From: Dipylidium caninum
Taxonomy: Eukaryota > Platyhelminthes > Cestoda > Cyclophyllidea > Dipylidiidae
Direction: 5' to 3'
Assembly (NCBI GenBank): GCA_017562135.1
Contig: QEYB01001685.1
Location: forward strand, 310,001 to 374,000
Length of the DNA stretch: 64,000 nucleotides
Under the pieces are notes generated by a model that did not search any database, had not been told where the DNA came from, and worked only from the letters and a program-made list of their open reading frames with translations. Position 1 is the first letter of the stretch; the number at the start of each line of letters is the position of its first letter. A program made the position numbers and the translations under genes. This document shows positions 24,216-36,356 of the stretch, one piece after another.

Positions 24216-27097
24216 GGCCGAAGGAGGGAAGGGCAGAAGAGGGCGAGAAGAAGGGCCGATTGACCACTGCTGCTGGCACTTTTGCAGACGACCTCGGCCC
24301 GTTTTTCGCCTGTTGAGTCGGTCAATTCGTCGACCGAGGAAGCGTTGCGCTCGTAGGCGGTTCTGCTGCAACCGGCCACGGGAACCATCGACGGGCCGGT
24401 CTGTCGTGTTGTCCGGCGACGAGGCAGACCAGCGGGGCGATTTCAAGGCCGTTGGGAGACGAGACCGTTGCTTGTCGGACGATTTTGTTGGCCCCATTGC
24501 GGACAATGGGAGGTGGGAAATCAGCATTTCGGCCCTAAATGCGTGTTTCGGTGTCATCTCGCCGAGTTAAATAAACATCAAAAAATCTTTTCAATTGTCT
24601 CCTCCACCACAGCGGTCATTTACACCGGAGTGGGCAAAACGGTGGTAGAGGCGGCTTCTCTTTCATCATTTAACATCATTTCACAGGCGTAGCGTCTCAA
24701 AACCCTTGCGGTAGTATTCAACGCTGTCTAAGAGTGGAAGGAGACACCATCATAAGGTTAAAACGAAGATGAATGAGAAATTCTTCGGGATTGAGGCTCT
24801 TCTGGTGAAGCCGGAGGGAATGCGAGGGTTTTCGTCGAGCCTTCACTCCTCAAATTGCGGTTTAATTCGTGCCGACCGCTGAAGGCGGCTGATTACGACA
24901 GAGACGGCGATGCGGAGCCTACAGCCTTAGCAGAAGGCCTTAACAGCAGCGTGACTAACGAAACAGAGGCGCCCAAATTCCTCCAAGGCGGGTTGACGCC
25001 CGAATTCTCTGCCGGAACCTGAAGATTCACATTATTTAAAATCTTTTCTTCAGCCTTCGAACAAGTTTACCCCAACGATACGATGAGACCTCGACGGTGA
25101 TCGGACTGCTGCCTCTGTCTGCGGTCAGGCGGGGAGTTTCGCCTCTCTTAATTAATCTAAAGAGCAAATCAGCCACTCAACACCGCAGCACGTCTCCGGA
25201 GCCAAGGCGACGAAAGGAACAGCGTCGGCTTGAAGGCATGGAGCGCGTAAAGGCGACTTTTGATCAACGCCCGGTTCCAAGATCTCAAAGTGCTGAGGAG
25301 CGGCGCAAAATGTCGCTTTACATTTTCCCTTCTCGTCGAGGTTGTGGGAGAAAACGACCTTTTCCCTCAAATCTGACAACATTCCGTTCAGCATAGACGA
25401 GGTGAGGCGCCTCCTCCGCCCCTCCACGCAAAGCCTGGCATGTCGTTTACCGCCGCCTACCGCGGATGGGGGAAGGTTCAAGCTCTTCTGCCTTTCTAAA
25501 TGCGGCACAGACCCTGCGTCTTCCCGGCGTCTCTTCCACAACTGTCCTTGGCCAAAGGACAACTCGCCGCCTAAACTGAGGTGGCGGAGGAAAATATGCC
25601 AGCTCCGAATAAGCTACTTCGACATGCGAGTACGACGGAGATGCTGTCGGACGTAGGGAAAGTTTTGCCCACAAAACAGTCCAAAAATTTGCCCATTCTG
25701 ACGCCGTTAGCCGTGTGCCGCTTGGCATGCTGACGAATTCGCCAAATCGAGCTCGGCCGGGCGGAGCGAAGGTCCGCGCCCTGTACGCGGCGTCATCTTT
25801 CACTCAGCATTAGTGCAGTTTGATGAAGCTCACTTGTGGCCTGCAATGCCCAATGGCAGGGGAGATTTACGGCGCAGCGAAAAAGGCGCGAAGGTTGCTC
25901 GCCTCGGCCGGTAGGAGGTGAAAGTAAACCTTCTTTGCCGGCCGCCTCGCTGCCTCATTGGGCGGGTTTTCTTCGTCAGGCTTCGGTGGAATTGCACAGC
26001 CCAACATCGGGGGCTGGTCGGAAGTCTTGGACGACGCAATGGCAACCTGTCTGGACTGTCTTCCAGTTTCAAGTTGGAGAAAAGCGGTGCAGTGAACACC
26101 TGCCTTTGCAAGGAGACACTTCGTCACAGACTGAAGCGCAGGACCCACGAAAGAGACGCCCTCCCTCCCAACATCGCGGCGCACCCGCTCGGCTCCCTTA
26201 ATTGGCTACCAAGGCGACTTGTCCATGTGGACGGTCTTCTCAACCACCGATTCTACAAAAAGTCCAGGAGCCTCTAATTTGGAGTTAGGAGCATGCTGAC
26301 AACGCGATTTTGGCGATACTGTCCACCGGAATCGTCTCCCATCTCTGTCCGACGACACGTTGCCACCTGAGTCGTGTCGCCTTCGGACAGAGGAGCGGAC
26401 AAGATCGGCCCGAATTAGAGCACCATTCAGGAAGAAGCGCAGTGGTTTCTTCAGCTAACTAACGGCTAACCGTTAGGAAGAAGATGAGACTGCCGGCTGT
26501 CACATCTCGAAAATGCGCAATTTGTGGACAAGTCCCCGCCCAGAAATGTACTTTCTATTCGGAGTGCTCTGTTGCATTCTGAACTCCCAACCTCTGGACG
26601 GCAGTCGGAAGGAATGCTCCAGTTTGAAAGAAAATGTCGACTTCACCCATGGAAGGCTGGTCGAACGGTTCGAGACCGTCCCATCTAACTCACTCTGTCT
26701 TCGCTCAGTGGTGAAGGCGTCAGTTCGCGACAATACGTCCGTTCTTGGTCTTGTCACGCCAAATATGTCCACTTCCGCTGAAATTGCCTCACATCAAAGG
26801 ATTATGTGGCTCTTGTCGGAGACATTTCACTCAGGAGGACGACTTTAATGCCGGAAATACATTAGCAATGTTGACATTTCCGTTGGAGAAGGTGCGTTCA
26901 GATAGATGAAGGAGCGGTTGACCGGTAGACAGGCGGACGGACGCAGGGGCGCAGGCAGAAGTGGGTAGCTGAGTTGTCTGGTGCATCGGTGAGAGGGTGG
27001 AAGGATAAGACTGTCGACGATTGGGCTGGCAAAAGGTTTGTCTGAACTTCCCTGAACGAGTTTCCTTAACAACCACTTAATCAACCTCTTCCTTTCC

Positions 27098-27123
27098 ACA
27101 CACACACACACACACACACACAC
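27098..27123. repeat. (CA)n microsatellite
   Basis: Uninterrupted CA dinucleotide tract of about 13 units. Confidence 0.95.
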
Positions 27124-29904
27124 GAAATTGGGTGTTAAATAACGAACTGTTGGTGTCTCCTTTCCCCATGCGCCAGGCGAATCGGCTTCCCTAACACCGG
27201 ACAAAAAGTCTGCCTCACCACCTCGCCGCCCGACTCCGCTGCTCGGCCTTTTACCCTGCGTCCGCGTACTTTTGCGCTCGAGGAGAGGGCGGGTGGAGGA
27301 GGACGCGGAGCTCCGCACCGTCTTCGTGTCGCACTCAATAGGTTGGCTGTTAAAGGGCATAGAATGCTTTGAGCCCTGGCCCGACTACGAGCCGATGGGG
27401 AGAGGATGGGACGCTCTCTCACGTGCGTCATTCCGCTTCAGCTCATCCTTGTCACTTCTCCCTAAGAGGGGAATAAAAATGCGCTAAAATTTCTCCGTCT
27501 ACTAGGCTAAAAGGATACTCTGGCAGCGAAATGTCATCCTCATCGTCGTAATCATCATCCACCTTCTCATAATCGCGTCTTAATGTTGAGTTTAGCGCAT
27601 TTCCTCTCGAAGCAGCCGGGGGAGTCGAGTGTTAGCCACTTTGGCCGTGTGGAGGCTACTCTTTCTGCCACAATTGGAGTTTGTGTGTTGTTGGACGCCA
27701 CGACGGGGCAGTCCATCGCCTCGGGGGGAGTCTCGAGGTCAGGATGCCGAAATAGCGTCCAGAAAGTGGACGATTCGTATCCGAGTGAAAGAGGTGCGCC
27801 CCTCGTGTCCAGCAACCGACGCAGACAAAGACCAGAATCTTAACGATTGTCATACCTCATAAAATTCATTGAGGGTCGCTCGGAAGTGAATAACTGTTTT
27901 ATGGATTCAAGCATAACTAAAGCCATAAATGCCGGCCACACTTCATTGTCCATTCGGTGGGCAAAAAATAGCTTTCCTCTTCGAGTAAAAATGCAATTTA
28001 ATGGAGACAATTTAAGCGGCCAGAGGAATTTTTATGACCGGACTCTCAGGAAGGCGGATCGACTCTCGGAGTTCTGAATTTTTTATGGTTCTAATGGGGG
28101 AGCAACGCTTACATCACCCGGACTGACCAAATAGCCTCCGCCGCTAGTCAAAGAGATAGAAATGTGATCACCGCTGAGCATCACCGTCGACGCAGACGAG
28201 AGCCGAATGCCAATCAACAACATGCATTACAGTCGCCTGCATGACATATGCGACATGTTCATTAGGTAATGTCTCGCAGAAGTAAATCGCACGATGAATG
28301 CGATGTGTGCACCGCTTTTCCGTCTTTACAGCCCCCAACATGCATTCGACGTTTCGCTGTAATGAAGACAATAAACTAATAACGCAAAACTCGTTGACCA
28401 GATTTTCTTGCCCTTGTTTACCCTAGGAATGAGATGTGTTCTCTCGCTGCGAGGTTTTCATTGAACGACCTACTAATAAAATTATAAGTAGCATTTTGAC
28501 ACTTTGTGCTAAGTGAAAGCAACTTCTGTAAAGTCGCTTCAAGGAGGCATATCTCAGGTTCCAATGGTCCCCAAGTGGTGCAGCAAAACATGAGAAGGAA
28601 AAAGAACCATACGATATGGAACATAATTGAGCATTCCTTCATTTAGTCGAATATGGTTTCCTGAAACGCAGGAAATTAGGACATTTATGGTCTACCCGAA
28701 GCGGAATAGGATTTCACCTCACGAACAGTCGACTTTTTAGCTGAGTTTGACCACAACACACCCAAAAAACTCGCCACGATCAGTATAATAGACAATGGTA
28801 GGTATTTTTACGTTGACAGGTAAATGTGCGTCGTCGAGGAAGTCTAAGTGTTGGCTGTAGGAGCACGCTCCCAGTGTTCAGTCGTTAAGGTGTGTGCAAG
28901 TGTCACCGACAGTGACGTGGCGCTCATTAAGTCATTTTTGGTGGATATAGAGGCGCTGTATAGAGCTGCGACCACCAGGCTTTCGATCGAAGCACAATTT
29001 CACTTGGACCTGACGATGTGGAAGCCCGTTGTTGGCGAAGGCGGGCGCTGGATAGACGGAAAAATGGGCCTAGAACCTCACCTTCAACGATTGTCAGAGT
29101 GTATGGGGTGTCTTCTTAGCCCACTGCTTTCCTGATGCCAATGACCTTTTGAAATGCGCACATTCACCCAGCAAATTGGATAGGAAGAGAAAAACAGATC
29201 TTTTTCTCAATTTTCCGGGGTCTGGTGTTCCAAATTTTAGGTACGGTTACCGTCACGCACACGGATGGACATTTTCATGCTTCAACGTGATGACTCGTGT
29301 CGCTCATCGCGCTACTTATAAAGGGTTTAAGTAGCATGTGAACACGTGGGAGTAAACAAATAAGTGGAGTTTACCGAGCAACAGATAGCTAAACAAAACG
29401 AAATCGCCTCGTTTCTCCAGTGACGTCACATAACCATCGCTGCCGTGGCACCTACTTTTGAGGACTGTAAGAGCTTATATCTAATATAAGAACACTCCAA
29501 GACCCTCCTGGCACGTAGCAGCGCCGAGGTTTGCGTCAGCAAGCGCCTCTGGAGCGGTCTTCCTTCCCAGTGACACGGCGAATTTAAGAACAGTCTATGC
29601 GCAAAATGGCCACCCTCAGATCGTCAGTAGAAATCCTGTGCCCTCGAAGGGATTCCATACCTCGAGCTGGTTCTTTAAGGTCCACTTGGGGAAATGACGT
29701 GGGTACGAGATTGCTCGCAGTAGGAGACAAACCAATGCTTGGGGAATGTGAGGAGAATGGACACTCTCCGGCGTCACAGAAAGGCGAGAAGTGAAAGCAG
29801 CGACATGGGGCTACGGCACTACCAGCGCTTACGACACATTTAGGCGGAGAGGACGGTTTGAGCGTCAAACACGCGGGACTGGTGATGTCTATAACCACGT
29901 TCTG

Positions 29905-30303
29905 TCAGGCGCCAACACGCACGACCCATCCGCTCGCCGCCATCACCGCCAAATGCCTGTACAAATCTCGAGTGGACAAGTTGACTGAGGGGAAAGAGGG
30001 TCCACACATGGATTTCTGGCATCCTTGAAAACTACCAAAATCGGCGTCAGCTTTGCTCCTCGTATCACCGAGCAGGGCATCAAAGCCCACAATTTTTTGT
30101 TTACATCCTTTCATCCTCTCCCCTGTTTCCAAATCGCGGAAAATGTTACTCAGGTCACCTTGGGGCTTCAGAAGGCTCCAAACATCTTCTCAGCCACAAG
30201 AATTGTGAGCAAGGAACTTGGCGAACAAGTGCCGGCACTCGTCGTACCGCATCTGCTGCATGATGAAATGGGAGGAGCGGACGAAGACGTGGCGCGTCCA
30301 CAC
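29905..30303 (-). other. Exon-like open stretch with one internal TGA, unrecognised
   Basis: On the - strand, 133 codons in one frame carry a single stop (TGA at 30192-30190) before the final stop at about 29905. The first 37 codons follow an acceptor-like CAG and strongly prefer G/C third positions, unlike the surrounding AT-richer DNA. I recognise no domain. It could be a decayed exon or retroelement fragment, a real short exon ending before the TGA, or chance. Confidence 0.2.
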
Positions 30304-31071
30304 CTGGTAGATTTAACGAATAGTAGGGAAAGGACACCGTGCAGGTTCAGTAACAAGGAAACAGGGTCTTTGTAGAGTGGGTTGATGGATCTGAGTGACA
30401 TTTTTCTTTTACCACAACTGACCCTATGGACTTTCGACTTTTGCTGAGAATTTCGCGTCACAGTTCACCGCCTACGTGGAGTTCCAGCAGACCTTTCCGG
30501 ACTTTTTTTCCAACAAAAATTAGCACCGAAATGTTGTAACGCCGACTGGAGAGCCAAAGATCACTGCATTCAAACACCTCAAGGAACTAAAGCTATTACA
30601 CATCGCGTAAGTCATCTAATTCTGGTTCTAATTTTCATTCGAAATGGTTTCGTAGGCGAACATTGGGAAAAATGTTAACGACCGAGAGAGAAAACAAAAG
30701 AGCCACCATATGCTCTTTCCTAATATATTGACCGCCAAGCCCTCACTCCTCGGACAACCGAGGGAAACAGCGGAAGCGAAAAAGTGGTGAGTGTTGTGAC
30801 ATAGACTTGGGAAATCACCGGAGTGGGGGCGAATCGCTGCCATAATGCTCCCTTCATATGAAATATATTTCACGGGTCTACCGACATCATCGATGCGGCT
30901 TAGAGTATCTGAAGAAATAGTTAACTTTTCGGTGGTTGAATTGTATGACTATTCTGGTCCAACTTTGTCATTTATACTAGAAAAATTTACAATGGAAATA
31001 GTAGAACAATAACTATCAATAGTATAAACATATTACCAACGTGGATAATTGCCGGTACTTTAAACAGAAGA

Positions 31072-31310
31072 CTAAAAAGCACAAGGCACATTCTCGCAAA
31101 AAAGGATTGCGTGAGACAACCGATAGACAGTGATCAGAGATTGTAGTGGAAGACAACAGATGGGAGCAGGCGGCGTGTCTCCCTCCGCATCAACGACACT
31201 ACCTGTTGGGATGCTGAATAGTGGGTGGAGACGCAGCATACCGTTGAGTGCCTCATCAGTGACAGTGGAGGCAGGGGACATTGTAGAGGCGGAGGAGGAG
31301 CGCAACTCAA
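31072..31310 (-). CDS. Possible terminal exon, unrecognised Ser/Thr/Pro-rich segment
   Basis: A - strand open frame after a pyrimidine-rich acceptor-like site ending TTCTTGAG. It runs about 79 codons to a stop at 31072 with codon choice typical of coding DNA (Ser TCC, Pro CCT, Val GTC). Composition is Ser/Thr/Pro-rich, then hydrophobic. Its phase does not match the donor of the exon at 32134-32215, so a link to those exons is not shown. Function unknown. Confidence 0.25.
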
Positions 31311-32133
31311 GAAAAAGGTGGGAATTCACAGAGGTGTTAGTCACATAATCCAGCAGGAGAACAGTACGGATCCGATGGATGGGTATAAGGGGACTGCGTC
31401 GCCAACGTCCCGAGAGGTAGCGACAAGAGCACTGAACTCCCAGAAGGCGGCTCATCAATACGGTAACTGAGAAGGGATACGAAGAGACACGTCTTAGTTT
31501 GCATCAATTAGTATACAAGTTTCCTATTTCGCCATGCCTTAATAGAATGAAAGTGTATTTACAAAACTACGGGCTGCACAAACCTGCCCAACGGTTTAGA
31601 CAGGCAAGTAAGGTGAAATGACGTAGAGAACGGAAAATACTGTTTTATTCAAGCAGAAAAACCAAGACCCAGCATGAAAACAAGAGAAGTTTAGGCATGA
31701 AAAAAGAGGTTTAATGGAGAAAACTAACTAAATTTTTCTCACAATCAAGTTAGTTTTGAATTATGTCAATGAGATTAGAATAATTGAAATAACGGATAGT
31801 TTGCTATTAGGCAAAGCTCAGATTTCATGCACAGGCTATGGATTCATGCAGAATAAATTGGAAAATAATACGGATTGACAAATTTTCTAAATAAATGAAC
31901 AAATTTCCATCAGTTGGGCACTTTTTACTTTACTATAAAAACCTGCGAAAAATAAGGACCCCTAGTTCATTCGTCGGACGATTCGTGGAAGTAAGGTGGA
32001 CAAGAGTAATTTGAAAAAGTAAAAATAAGTGAAAAATAGTACTTTAAAACGATCAGAGAGACCAAGGACTTATAGAATTTGTAAATAAGGAAATTGCTTG
32101 CAACAAAACAAAGTAAAACAACAAGCAAAAACT

Positions 32134-32519
32134 AACCTTCGTAAACGGTCACATGAAGCCAAGTAAGGACGATGACAATTGAAAGAAGTATGTGAAAAAG
32201 AGTTATCAACCCCTATAAGAAGAGTTAATAAAAAGACATTTTTTAAATAGGAACGATTAAAGACACAAATAGCGGCAAGTGGCTCACCCCAAACCACCAC
32301 GAAACGATTAATCCACCAAGAACGTGGCCTATAACGAGGTAGACAAGAAGAGAGAGGAATGATGTTCTTTTTCTGATCTTAACTTCTACCCAAGCAGGGA
32401 GAGTTTCCTCTGACATCACGGTGGTCTGAGGTGAGAGATTGTCAAACTTAGACTGGATATACGGTCCGTAAATATACATGTCGCAACCACATTCGCTTAA
32501 CGAGACGATGCCCCACGTT
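32134..32519 (-). CDS. Two adjoining exons of an unrecognised membrane protein
   Basis: On the - strand, the first exon runs 32519 to 32290 (acceptor TGTAG, donor GTGAGC) and the second 32215 to 32134 (acceptor TTATAG, donor GTTAGT), both phase 0 at their junction. Together they encode a Cys-containing segment (SECGCDMYIYGPY), a short linker with basic residues (VEVKIRKR) and two hydrophobic helices (SFLSLLVYLVIGHVLGGLIV and LITLFHILLSIVIVLTWLHV). The pattern suggests a small polytopic or hairpin membrane protein. Further exons are likely on both sides (possible pieces at 34286-34367 and 33690-33990), but I could not join them in frame. I do not recognise the family. Confidence 0.4.
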
Positions 32520-35160
32520 CTACATGAAGGAAAGAGTAAAGTAATTGAGAAAATAGCGTTGCTAATAATATTTAGGGGTTTTAGCAATGCAAATGTAATG
32601 TATTTAAGGCAAAATCAGGCTATTCGGTGAATGTAAACGGGCACGCAAGCAGTTTGTGACTAACAAGTGGGAGCTCATCAAGACTTAGAAAGCAAGCGCT
32701 GTCGATGCACACGAAACGTAATTACAAACAATGCGCTTCGTAAACACCCCCAAGGTTAAGAATCGTCGAGATCTTTTAATTACTTATCCGGTGCTATAAG
32801 TTTATCTGATGTGAACCACGTCCGCTTGTATGTGTATATTTTGAGGAAAATTTAGCACGATTCTAAATAAGTTTGCTGCCATGAGTGACCTTTGAAACAC
32901 TTGAGCTCCCGCCTTTGTGGGGTGCCTTTAACTGTATGGTTTCTTAGATAAATTATAAACGAGGCATTAGTGGTTCTCCATCGTACTAAAAGCTTTATTA
33001 CTTTACCATTATAACTACTCAGCAACCCCAAAAACACATTCGCAGTAGTGATTTATCTACTAGAAGACTCGCTATCGACAAAACAGAATGTTCGACAATC
33101 GGACCTTAAATCTTACGCATGCTGTAGTCGTAGACGATTTGGAAAGGCAGTAAAGTGGAATACAATTTATCATTGTTTTAAGGTAACAGAGCTTGCTTTC
33201 ACCTTACCACATTAAATAAGCAAATAGCCCTTTAGTGGTCATACGCTGAAGAGTTCAGAACCAGTTGCCTTGCCAGAGCGGCAAAAGTAGGTACTGGTTC
33301 AACATTGAAATAAACAACAAATTGTCATTAATTTATCATTAACACCAGGACTTTGAAAATATTATCGCATGGCAAAATTAAGTTGCATCAAGTATTCAGT
33401 CCTGCGCGTTAACACTATCCCTATTCGTGGAGAAAATCAGGGTGGGTACACGTGTGCAAATGTACACTGGCTCTTCCATTTGCATTAATATCTTATTTGC
33501 AAATAAGATTAACGAGGGTTTTGCAATAGTTTGTTTTTCGTGTGGTGATCTACATAATTGTCAATGACATCCGTGGGTAGTGTGGCAAAATATATCGAGA
33601 GATTAATAATAATAAATGGCTAAATTGAGCGAAAACGGGGGAAGCGATAAGTCCTTGAAACGCGAAGTTTAGACAGAGATCACCTTCACCAGGGTCCGCC
33701 TGGGTATGCATATGCCACCGCCACAATCCCACAGTAATTACACACACAACCACATTTTAGACATTTCGACCGGAAGGACATAACAATCGAGTTAAAATCT
33801 TGACAATTTGAGAACATCTCCATGCCCTCACCATTCGCGTTGATTATAACACCTTTGGTTATAATACCATAGCAGTGAAAAGGGCAGAAGAAGGGAGAAC
33901 CAAACAGATCCCTCATACCACTGTCCATCAATCGGTGATCTTGGGGAAATGAGAAACCCCACGTCGATGTTCCTGTGTAGGTTCCAGTCATTCCGAGCTT
34001 CTAATCTCCCCTTCCCGTTCAATAATAAGAATACCTAACACATGGGTCATATGTGTGTATTTGAATGATAGAAAACCTCTTATTCAAAATTTCTACATAT
34101 CATGATTGCTGTAAAAACAACTAGTTTGGGGGGGAAAAAACGGAGAAAGAGGAAAGTGTCGCCCTCCTATCGCCGTCTGTACCGCCTCCCGTGCCTTCTG
34201 AAAATAGACCAAACACATTAGCTCTTGTGTTTTCGATGTCGGCTTGTTTCCATTGTACTTCTTCCACATCGTTTCTCACCATCAACATAAGCAAACAGTC
34301 TAAACTTTCTGGAGGCAGAAATTTGTCTTAAAGCCCACTGTCCGTCATTCTGTTTACGACCTGAAAACGTTGTCACAACAAAATTTTTAAGTTCACACAA
34401 AAAAGTGATTCAAGAGAGAGAAATTTCACACGACAACTCTGGCCGATTACGGATTTGTCTCGCGGGACATCGTCGCGGCCAAAAAAGTAATCTAAAAAGA
34501 AAGCTCCCCCGGCACATCGGTTGCATAGACAAGTTAAAATGTCAAGTTTTCGTGGACTATGGACGACTTCAACTAAATAAACCCGAAAAAATCGTCCCTC
34601 GCTCGCAATATTTCGTCGTGATCAGACTAGACTACGTCTCTATGTAGAGACTAACACAAGCTTTCTTTTGATGATTGGCAAGGTCTGAGCATTTGGTGTC
34701 CCAGACAAACCTGCTCCAAAGCTAAAACGCCTGATTTTTCGGTAGGACAACTTCACTCTGAAAGGGCAAGTTAAAATAACGCCAATTTATAGGGGCGAGG
34801 GGGGGTTAGTAAAAAGGAACCCCTTGGCGATATTCCTGATGGAAAGCGTATCCGGAGCTCGTTATGTAGAAGTCCTCAAGCCTACATGACAAAGAGAGGC
34901 TACCATAAGTGCTCAGAATTGAACTATCTTGAATGTTAGGTAGCAACTAACACCCTGGGAAAGGAAGTCGGGAGGCGCTGACAGGATTTGGAGTGGAATA
35001 GAGACTTAGTTAAATTCCACTACAACTTTGCGCATAAAGTATGTAAATGGCCGACAAGTAACCACTGCTCAAACACAAACAAATGGAACCTTTTCGGAGT
35101 TTAATCAGGCGAAACTGAGACTTCTTCGAACATTACTCGAGAAATAGGAAGTAAGAAGTT

Positions 35161-36356
35161 TTAAGACAAACCATGAGACGAAAAAAGTGCACGAAAAAAC
35201 CCTTGCCTCAGTTCTCTTGACCAGCTACCACGTCGCTCGTCACTTTCCTCCACAGACGACGTTGACGGTAGGGCTGAAAGTGGGGCAGCAATATTTGCCA
35301 CGGTGGTAGCGACGGCAAAGGCGGAAGGCGTTACGGCTGAGGCCGAACCGTCACCCTCACAGGCGATTGAATTGGCGTTGATGGAAGCAGTGGAAGGATA
35401 TGGACCTCCACCACCGCCGCCGATACCACCACCAGCACCTCCACCGAGGACATGACGAATGTGAGTGACCACCGCGGAGGGGGTCGGAAAATTGCGAAAC
35501 TTCTCCACCCGGTCGGTCGCCGTAGAGATGCCAAATCTTGTAGGTCAGCGCACCCATCTTATTGCCAGTCAGGAGGCAAACGCGCACGGCGAAAGTTGCG
35601 CCCACCTCGGAGGCGATTTCCAGAGGATCCTGTAAGAAAAGGCAAAGAGGACCAGGTAATTTAACAGCCGGTAGATGATCTTCCGGTTGAGCTTCTTCCA
35701 ACTAATGCCAAAATGGGAGCACGAATGAGGAATTCTCCTCACAACTACGTCTGAGACACCATGCAGGCATTTTTAGGTTGACGACGACGTCTAGGAGCGT
35801 AAGACATTTGGGAAAAACGGAGTACCTCCCACAGATTACACAGACGCCGAAAGAAACCCACTGACACTATAACCTAGCGTTCTGTGCAAATCGGGCGACA
35901 TTTTACAGTGTGGAGGAAATCGTCCCTCCTGAAAATAGTCAGAGTGAGAGGAGTACTAAAAACTATTTGCTGCTATTAAATTAGTTGTGCCTGTCGAACA
36001 TCTGGAGGTTTGAGAGCTTCTATGTGCATGGGAGCAATTCAAAAAAGGGGGCAAAGTAAGCTGGTGATGATAATATCAGGATCTGTTGCCATTAGAAGGC
36101 TTAAATCTCCCTGGCTCAACAATAACCGTTGGGGGCGGGGGGGGGGGAGCAAAAATGTCGGCAAGTGGGAACGCACCGATGTTTTCCAAAGCACCAGGCG
36201 GGTGCAGATTCCGCCAGCCGTCCACAACTGGCAGGCTAGATGGAAGGCCTTACGCTGGGCAAGACTGCATCCGGTGCCATCAACGAGACAGTAGGAGGGC
36301 AAGTTATGGTTGGTCAGCTCCGTGCCCGGCGGGAACAGGGGCAACAGAGGGGCCCG
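35161..36356 (-). CDS. EIF2AK4: GCN2 exons 25-26: anticodon-binding-like region and low-complexity tail
   Basis: Exon 25 encodes [19 protein letters not shown], matching the LTQKLWTAGI segment of GCN2. Exon 26 opens with [20 protein letters not shown] in one frame, whereas the expected continuation ([17 protein letters not shown]) is one base out of register. That second frame has clear coding codon choice and runs to TAA at 35161 through a Gly-, Ala- and Ser-rich tail. No counterpart of the C-terminal dimerisation/ribosome-binding domain of GCN2 was found. It may be on an unrecognised exon further along the - strand. Confidence 0.75.

Larger units (their letters stand above)
24216..31070. 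other. Intergenic region with composition change
   Basis: No gene could be supported here. Up to about 27.5 kb the DNA keeps the GC-rich, CpG-rich character of the innexin locus; from about 27.9 kb it becomes AT-richer. It contains a (CA)n tract at 27098-27123. Open frames at 24072-24570, 25097-26277 and 28848-29135 have no recognisable domains. Confidence 0.6.

Noticed and set aside
24072..24570. Overlapping long open frames on both strands
   Set aside because: Both frames lie on the repeat copy and GC-rich flank; Arg/Ser/Pro-rich with no homology that I can name.
28848..29135. 95-codon + strand open frame
   Set aside because: Starts without ATG (TTG), has no clear splice context and no recognised domain. 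Left out of the features.
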